Shown here in pieces: positions 57,724 to 64,000 of a stretch of DNA of 64,000 bases (positions within the stretch are counted from its first letter, which is position 1; each line of letters opens with the position of its first letter). The stretch spans positions 186,001 through 250,000 of the forward strand of contig NZ_BQHJ01000001.1 in the NCBI RefSeq assembly GCF_021603645.1, read 5' to 3'. The notes below the pieces were generated by a model. It did not search any database. It worked only from the letters and a program-made list of their open reading frames with translations, and was not told the DNA's origin. The position numbers and the translations under genes are program-made. Source of the stretch: Pseudomonas pseudonitroreducens (GTDB taxonomy: Bacteria > Pseudomonadota > Gammaproteobacteria > Pseudomonadales > Pseudomonadaceae).

Positions 57724-58836
57724 GTGGAACGTATCGATCATCTGCTGCCGTGGAGCAGCCTGGGCAGCGAACGTCGCCTGAGCGTATTCCGCTACGGCAA
57801 GGGCCCGCGCAAGGTCTACATCCAGTCCAGCCTGCACGCCGACGAGCTGCCGGGCATGCGCACCGCCTGGGAACTCAAGCAGCGCCTGGCCGACTTGGAG
57901 TCGCGCGGGCAGCTCAACTGTGTCGTCGAACTGGTACCGGTGGCCAACCCCATCGGCCTGGGCCAGACCCTGCAGGCCAGCCACCTGGGCCGTTTCGAGT
58001 TCGGTAGCGGGAAGAACTTCAACCGCGATTTCGTCGAGCTGAGCGCTCTGGTTGCCGAGCGTGTCGGCGACAAGCTGGGTGCTGACGAAGCCGCCAACGT
58101 CGAACTGATCCGCCAGGCCATGCGCGACGGCCTCGATGCACTGCCGCCGGCTTCGTCCGAGCTGCAGGGCATGCAGCGCATCCTGCTGCGCCACGCCTGT
58201 GATGCCGAGGTCGTACTCGACCTGCATTGCGACTTCGACGCCGCCATCCATGTCTACGCGATCCCGCAGCACTGGCCGCGCTGGAAGTCCCTGGCCGCGC
58301 GCCTGAAGGCCGGCGTGGCGCTGCTCGCCGAAGACTCCGGTGGCAGTTCCTTCGATGAATCCTGCTCGCTGCCCTGGCTGCGCCTGGCACAAGCCTTCCC
58401 GCAGGCGGCGATTCCGCTGGCGTGCCTGGCGACCACCGTCGAGCTGGGCGGCGTGGGTGATACCCGCGTCGACCAGGCGCAGGACAATTGCGAAGCCATC
58501 CTCGGCTTCCTGGCCGAGCAGGGTCTGATCGCTGGCGACTGGCCGGCGGCGCCGGCCGAGTGCTGCGAAGGCATGCCGTTCGAAGGCACCGAATACCTCT
58601 ACGCGCCCCACGTCGGTGTCGTGAGCTACCTGCGCAAGGCGGGGGAGTGGGTGGAGAAGGGCGACCCGCTGTTCGAAGTGGTCGACCCGCTGAACGACCA
58701 GGTCAGCACCGTTCGCGCCGGCACTTCCGGCGTGCTGTTCGCCATCGAGCGTGGGCGCTACGCCCAGCCGGGGCTTTGGCTGGCCAAGGTGGCCGGGCGT
58801 GAGCCGTTCCGCAAGGGCCGGCTGATCAACGACTGA
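57724..58836 (+). CDS. aotO: AotO, succinylglutamate desuccinylase/aspartoacylase-like protein
   Basis: 370-residue protein of the AstE/aspartoacylase (M14-like zinc) superfamily. A candidate metal-binding site is visible as HADELPG near residue 39 and DLHCDF near 166; the region around NPIGL and NFNRDF also matches. AotO is encoded in the aot operon of P. aeruginosa but is not needed for transport; its catalytic role is unknown. The start is GTG at 57724, 10 bases after aotM. A biotinyl-like C-terminal segment (VSYLRKAGEWVEKGDPLFEVVDP) is typical of this group. Confidence 0.87.
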   Translation: MERIDHLLPWSSLGSERRLSVFRYGKGPRKVYIQSSLHADELPGMRTAWELKQRLADLESRGQLNCVVELVPVANPIGLGQTLQASHLGRFEFGSGKNFNRDFVELSALVAERVGDKLGADEAANVELIRQAMRDGLDALPPASSELQGMQRILLRHACDAEVVLDLHCDFDAAIHVYAIPQHWPRWKSLAARLKAGVALLAEDSGGSSFDESCSLPWLRLAQAFPQAAIPLACLATTVELGGVGDTRVDQAQDNCEAILGFLAEQGLIAGDWPAAPAECCEGMPFEGTEYLYAPHVGVVSYLRKAGEWVEKGDPLFEVVDPLNDQVSTVRAGTSGVLFAIERGRYAQPGLWLAKVAGREPFRKGRLIND

Positions 58837-58853
58837 ATTCGAGAACCGACACC

Positions 58854-59618
58854 ATGTACAAACTTGAAATCCAGGACCTGCACAAGCGCTACGGAACCCA
58901 CGAGGTGCTCAAGGGCGTCTCCATGGCGGCCAAGGCAGGCGACGTGATCAGCATCATCGGCTCCTCCGGCTCGGGCAAGAGCACCTTCCTGCGCTGCATC
59001 AACCTGCTGGAGCAGCCTCACGCCGGCAAGATCCTGCTCAACGGCGAAGAGCTCAAGCTCACCCCGAACAAGGACGGTGCGCTCAAGGCCGCCGACGCCA
59101 AGCAGCTGCAGCGCATGCGCTCGCGCCTGTCGATGGTGTTCCAGCACTTCAACCTGTGGTCGCACATGAGCGCCCTGGAAAACGTCATCGAAGCGCCGGT
59201 CCATGTACTGGGCGTGTCGAAGAAAGAGGCGCTGGAAAAGGCCGAGCACTACCTGGCGAAAGTTGGTGTGGCGCACCGCAAGGACGCCTATCCCGCACAC
59301 ATGTCCGGCGGCGAGCAGCAGCGCGTGGCGATTGCCCGTGCGCTGGCGGTCGAGCCGGAAGTGATGCTGTTCGACGAGCCGACCTCGGCGCTCGACCCCG
59401 AGCTGGTCGGCGAAGTGCTGAAGGTCATGCAGGACCTGGCCCAGGAAGGCCGCACCATGGTGGTGGTGACCCACGAGATGGGCTTCGCCCGCGAGGTCTC
59501 CAACCAGCTGGTGTTCCTGCACAAGGGGCTGGTGGAAGAGACGGGCTGCCCGAGGGAAGTCCTCGCCAATCCGCAATCGGAACGCCTCAAGCAGTTCCTT
59601 TCCGGCAGCTTGAAGTAA
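58854..59618 (+). CDS. aotP: Arginine/ornithine ABC transporter ATPase AotP
   Basis: 254-residue ATP-binding protein. Walker A GSSGSGKST (residues 38-46), Q-loop in VFQHFNLWSHM, signature SGGEQQRVAIARAL, Walker B VMLFDEPTSALDPEL and H-loop VVVTHEMGFA. It drives import through AotQM. The start ATG at 58854 is 17 bases after aotO; argR begins about 37 bases beyond its stop. Confidence 0.96.
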   Translation: MYKLEIQDLHKRYGTHEVLKGVSMAAKAGDVISIIGSSGSGKSTFLRCINLLEQPHAGKILLNGEELKLTPNKDGALKAADAKQLQRMRSRLSMVFQHFNLWSHMSALENVIEAPVHVLGVSKKEALEKAEHYLAKVGVAHRKDAYPAHMSGGEQQRVAIARALAVEPEVMLFDEPTSALDPELVGEVLKVMQDLAQEGRTMVVVTHEMGFAREVSNQLVFLHKGLVEETGCPREVLANPQSERLKQFLSGSLK

Positions 59619-59655
59619 GCTGTCTGTCATTCGCACCGTTGGGTGAACCTGCCGC

Positions 59656-60639
59656 ATGACCGCACAACGCATCGGATTCCTGCTCTGGCCGCACACGCGG
59701 GCGCTGACCCTCGCGCTGGCCGAGGAGGCCCTGCGGGTCGCCCGCCGGCTGCACCCTGAAGCGCTCTACGAACCGGTGTTCATGAGCGCCGAACCGGTGG
59801 CCGAAGCGGACGGCTGGCGCCTGCCGGGGCAGCCCTGGAGCGGTGTGCTGGAACAGTGCCAGCGTATCTTCCTGGTTGCCGACGAGATTCCCCAGACAAT
59901 CTCCGCGCCGCTGGGCGCCGCGCTCAAGCAGCTGTCGCGCAGTGGCGTGAGCATTGGCGCGCTGTCCGCCGGCATCTACCCGCTGGCGCAACTCGGCCTG
60001 CTCGACGGCTATCGCGCTGCCGTGCACTGGCGCTGGCACGACGACTTCACCGAGCGTTACCCCAAGGTCATCGCCACCAACCACCTGTTCGAGTGGGATC
60101 GCGACCGCCTCAGCGCCTGTGGCGGCATGGCGGTGCTCGACCTGCTGCTGGCCGTGCTGTCCCGCGACCATGGCGCGGAACTGGCTGGCGCGGTGTCGGA
60201 AGAGCTGGTGGTGGAGCGCATCCGCGAAGGTTCCGAACGCCAGCGCATCCCGTTGAAGAACCGTCTCGGCTCCAGCCACCCGAAGCTCACCCAGGCGGTG
60301 CTGCTGATGGAGGCGAACATCGAAGAGCCGTTGACCACCGACGAGATCGCCCAGCACGTGTGCGTCTCGCGCCGCCAGCTGGAGCGCATCTTCAAGCAAT
60401 ACCTGACCCGTGTGCCGAGCCAGTACTACCTGGAACTGCGCCTGAACCGCGCGCGGCAGATGCTCATGCAGACCAGCAAGTCGATCATCCAGATCGGCCT
60501 GTCCTGCGGCTTCTCCAGCGGCCCGCACTTCTCCAGCGCCTACCGCAACTTCTTCGGCGTGACCCCGCGCGAAGACCGCAACCAGCGCCGCGGCCAGGGC
60601 GCCGCCGAAGCCGCCCCGGTGGTCGCCGAGCGCGGCTGA
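59656..60639 (+). CDS. argR: Arginine-responsive regulator ArgR (AraC family)
   Basis: 327-residue regulator with an N-terminal DJ-1/PfpI (class I amidotransferase-like) sensing domain (residues 5-185) and two AraC-type helix-turn-helix motifs at the C-terminus (about 215-315, DEIAQHVCVSRRQLERIFKQY and IIQIGLSCGFSSGPHFSSAYRNFFG). It is the arginine-sensing ArgR of pseudomonads, unrelated to E. coli ArgR, and activates aot and aru genes. Start ATG at 59656 lacks a strong ribosome site. It lies last in the aot operon, so it can control itself through the sites before aotJ. Confidence 0.95.
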   Translation: MTAQRIGFLLWPHTRALTLALAEEALRVARRLHPEALYEPVFMSAEPVAEADGWRLPGQPWSGVLEQCQRIFLVADEIPQTISAPLGAALKQLSRSGVSIGALSAGIYPLAQLGLLDGYRAAVHWRWHDDFTERYPKVIATNHLFEWDRDRLSACGGMAVLDLLLAVLSRDHGAELAGAVSEELVVERIREGSERQRIPLKNRLGSSHPKLTQAVLLMEANIEEPLTTDEIAQHVCVSRRQLERIFKQYLTRVPSQYYLELRLNRARQMLMQTSKSIIQIGLSCGFSSGPHFSSAYRNFFGVTPREDRNQRRGQGAAEAAPVVAERG

Positions 60640-60651
60640 CCCCGTGCTTCT

Positions 60652-60805
60652 GTAGGATGGGTGGAGCGCAGCGATACCCGTCAATAGGGTGGCTTCAAAC
60701 GACATCGTCTCTAAGAGCTCGAAGGTCAACGCGTAATCGTTCGTCCGGCCCCTGTTGGTCCGGTGCGCTGGCAGCATGGGTATCGCTGCGCTCCACCCAT
60801 CCTAC
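60652..60805. repeat. Inverted repeat pair, family C (copy 2)
   Basis: Arms at 60652-60679 and 60776-60805 in opposite orientation, core GGAGCGCAGCGATACCC, separated by 96 bases. It matches the element after acsA at 54766-54847. Confidence 0.8.
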
Positions 60806-60841
60806 GAACTTGCGAACCGCCGACGCCGATGTGGCCGGTAA

Positions 60842-62341
<1,500 letters not shown>

Positions 62342-62387
62342 TCCCCCGGCTACGCTGAAGCGGCGGGGCTCGCACCTCGCCGCTCTG

Positions 62388-62415
62388 CCGGCCGGATCGT
62401 CCCGGCCGGTGTTTT
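62388..62415 (+). terminator. Possible hairpin between aruC and aruF
   Basis: CCGGCCGG at 62388-62395 pairs with CCGGCCGG at 62402-62409 around ATCGTC and is followed by TGTTTT. It could reduce transcription into aruF or be an RNA-stability element. Confidence 0.45.
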
Positions 62416-62509
62416 CGAATTCCCTGATGTGCGCGGCGCAGGCTGTGTCGCGCCCGTGATTCAGAAACCAAGAATCATGAAACTTTTGTCTGGTTAGAGG
62501 AGTGACGCC

Positions 62510-63526
62510 ATGCTGGTGATGCGCCCCGCCCAAGTGGCCGACCTGCAGCAAGTGCAGCGTCTCGCCGCGGACAGCCCGGTCGGCGTCACGTCGCTGCCGG
62601 ACGACGCGGAACGCCTGCGCGAGAAGATCCTCGCCTCGGAGGCCTCGTTCGCCGCCGAAGTGAGCTTCAACGGTGAAGAGAGCTATTTCTTCGTGCTGGA
62701 AGACAGCGAGACCGGCCGCCTGGTCGGCTGCTCGGCGATCGTGGCTTCGGCTGGCTTCTCCGAACCGTTCTACAGCTTCCGCAACGAGACCTTCGTGCAC
62801 GCTTCCCGCGAGCTGAAGATCCACAACAAGATCCATGTCCTCTCGCTGTGCCACGACCTCACCGGCAACAGCCTGCTGACCAGCTTCTACGTCGAGCGCG
62901 AACTGGTGAACACGCCGATCGCCGAGCTCAACTCCCGCGGCCGCCTGCTGTTCATGGCCAGCCATCCGGAGCGCTTCGCCGACGCGGTGGTGGTGGAGAT
63001 CGTCGGCTACAGCGACGACCAGGGCCAGTCGCCGTTCTGGAACGCCATCGGGCGCAACTTCTTCGACCTCGACTACACCGAGGCCGAGAAGCTCTCGGGC
63101 CTGAAGAGCCGCACCTTCCTCGCCGAATTGATGCCGCACTACCCGATCTACGTGCCGCTGCTCCCGGACGACGCGCAGGAAGCCATGGGCCAGGTGCACC
63201 CGCGTGCGCAGATCACCTTCGATATCCTGATGCGCGACGGCTTCGAATCCGACAACTACGTCGACATCTTCGACGGCGGCCCGGCGCTGCACGCCCGCAC
63301 CAGCAGCATCCGCTCCATCGCGCAGAGCCGGCAGGTGCCGGTGCGCATTGGCGAAGGCGGCAAAGGCAACCGTGGCTACCTGGTGACCAACGGCCAGTTG
63401 CAGGACTTCCGCGCCGTCGTCGCCGAACTCGACTGGGTACCGGGCAAGCCCGTCACCCTGAATCAGGAAACCGCCGAAGCCCTGGGCATCGGCGAGGGCG
63501 CCAGCGTGCGCCTGGTTGCGATCTGA
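62510..63526 (+). CDS. aruF: Arginine/ornithine succinyltransferase subunit alpha AruF
   Basis: 338-residue AstA-family subunit that, with AruG, transfers succinyl from succinyl-CoA to arginine or ornithine. The N-terminus MLVMRPAQVADLQQVQRLAADSPVGVTSLPDD and internal FRNETFVHASRELKIHNKIHVLSLCHDLTGNS are characteristic of this GNAT-like family. Start ATG at 62510 has an excellent GAGGAG just upstream. aruG starts 11 bases after its stop, and the two proteins are homologous to each other. Confidence 0.95.
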   Translation: MLVMRPAQVADLQQVQRLAADSPVGVTSLPDDAERLREKILASEASFAAEVSFNGEESYFFVLEDSETGRLVGCSAIVASAGFSEPFYSFRNETFVHASRELKIHNKIHVLSLCHDLTGNSLLTSFYVERELVNTPIAELNSRGRLLFMASHPERFADAVVVEIVGYSDDQGQSPFWNAIGRNFFDLDYTEAEKLSGLKSRTFLAELMPHYPIYVPLLPDDAQEAMGQVHPRAQITFDILMRDGFESDNYVDIFDGGPALHARTSSIRSIAQSRQVPVRIGEGGKGNRGYLVTNGQLQDFRAVVAELDWVPGKPVTLNQETAEALGIGEGASVRLVAI

Positions 63527-63537
63527 GGGGAGAGAGC

Positions 63538-64000
63538 ATGATCGTCCGTCCCGTAACCAGCGCCGACCTGCCGGCTCTCTTTGACCTGGCGCGCAGCACC
63601 GGCACCGGTCTGACCACGCTGCCGGCCAATGAGCAGCGCCTGCAGCACCGCGTGAGCTGGGCCGAGAAGGCCTTCCGTGGCGAAGCCGAACGCGCCGATG
63701 CCGATTACCTGTTCGTGCTGGAAAACGACGAGGGCAAGGTGGTGGGTATTTCCGCCGTCGCCGGCGCCGTCGGCCTGCGCGAGCCCTGGTACAACTACCG
63801 CGTCGGTCTGACCGTCAGCGCCTCCCAGGAGCTGGGTATCCACCGCGAGATTCCCACACTGTTCCTGGCCAACGACCTGACCGGGCAGTCCGAGCTGTGC
63901 TCGCTGTTCCTGCATGCCGACCACCGCGCCGGCCTGAATGGCCGGCTGCTGTCCAAGGCGCGCTTCCTGTTCATCGCCGAGTTCCGCGAGCTGTTCGGCG
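63538..64000 (+). CDS. aruG: Arginine succinyltransferase subunit beta AruG (cut by window end)
   Basis: The first 154 codons of the AstA-family beta subunit, beginning MIVRPVTSADLPALFDLARS, read through to the end of the window. The sequence parallels AruF, including TTLPANEQRL near residue 27 and LFLANDLTGQSELCSLFLH near 116. ATG at 63538 follows GGGGAGAG. The rest of the gene and the remaining aru genes lie outside the window. Confidence 0.93.
   Translation, partial: MIVRPVTSADLPALFDLARSTGTGLTTLPANEQRLQHRVSWAEKAFRGEAERADADYLFVLENDEGKVVGISAVAGAVGLREPWYNYRVGLTVSASQELGIHREIPTLFLANDLTGQSELCSLFLHADHRAGLNGRLLSKARFLFIAEFRELFG

Overview
The window is a GC-rich chromosomal segment of a Pseudomonas, most likely from the wider P. 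aeruginosa group but probably not P. aeruginosa itself. Its genes read as close relatives of rhlG, finR/fpr, erdR, an orphan ccoN4-type oxidase subunit, mupP, the tyrA-aroA fusion, aotJQMOP-argR and aruCFG. Intergenic gaps carry many REP-type inverted repeats with the core GTAGGAGCGAGCTTGCTCGC. Gene identities come from reading the proteins and recalling their families; no search was run. I see no phage, integrase, insertion sequence, CRISPR array, rRNA or tRNA gene.

Layout. 0.3-6.5 kb: a DTW-domain tRNA-modifying enzyme, an EamA transporter, the response regulator erdR, dgkA, the divergent finR/fpr pair, and a divergent VOC / ABM-monooxygenase pair around a GntR-like palindrome. 6.4-14.5 kb: trmO, rhlG, an ArnT-like glycosyltransferase, two small DUF proteins, rimO, kup and a DUF2790 exoprotein. 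14.8-18.6 kb: an orphan cbb3 oxidase catalytic subunit with a tiny Cys-rich membrane partner, a Nudix enzyme, and rluB with a long RPARAPRD-type tail. 18.8-24.9 kb: a diguanylate cyclase, a yciK-type SDR, mupP-ubiG, and the divergent mtaD/mtnA pair of methylthioadenosine metabolism. 25.1-36.3 kb: the housekeeping series gyrA-serC-pheA-hisC-tyrA/aroA-cmk-rpsA, an aromatic amino acid and nucleotide/ribosome block with overlapping genes. 36.4-48.0 kb: more accessory functions, namely two DMT transporters, an NlpC/P60 hydrolase, Nudix plus RibD-like enzymes, a DEAD-box helicase, an EntS-like MFS exporter, a secreted zinc phospholipase C-like protein, a second DUF2790 protein and an AaeB-like FUSC efflux protein. 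48.4-54.7 kb: a LysR regulator, a DctPQM TRAP transporter and acsA. 55.4-64 kb: the arginine/ornithine system aotJQMOP-argR followed by aruC-aruF-aruG, the last cut by the window end.

How parts work together. AotJQMP imports arginine and ornithine, ArgR (AraC family) senses arginine, and AruC/F/G run the arginine succinyltransferase pathway. TGTCGC-N8-AA sites matching the pseudomonad ArgR half-site stand in front of aotJ and aruC. TRAP transport plus AcsA feeds organic acids into acetyl-CoA; ErdR, a known regulator of acsA-type genes in Pseudomonas, is encoded 50 kb away. Two divergent LysR pairs (finR/fpr and lysR/FUSC) each have a perfect 8-bp inverted repeat between them. The FUSC one has exact T-N11-A geometry.

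Most of the window is ordinary core genome. The best leads are the candidate operators, the heptanucleotide inverted elements (one overlaps the hisC ribosome binding site), the intra-operon hairpin between aotJ and aotQ, the Cys-rich partner of the orphan CcoN, and the DUF2790 paralogues. I found no convincing wholly new multi-gene system.
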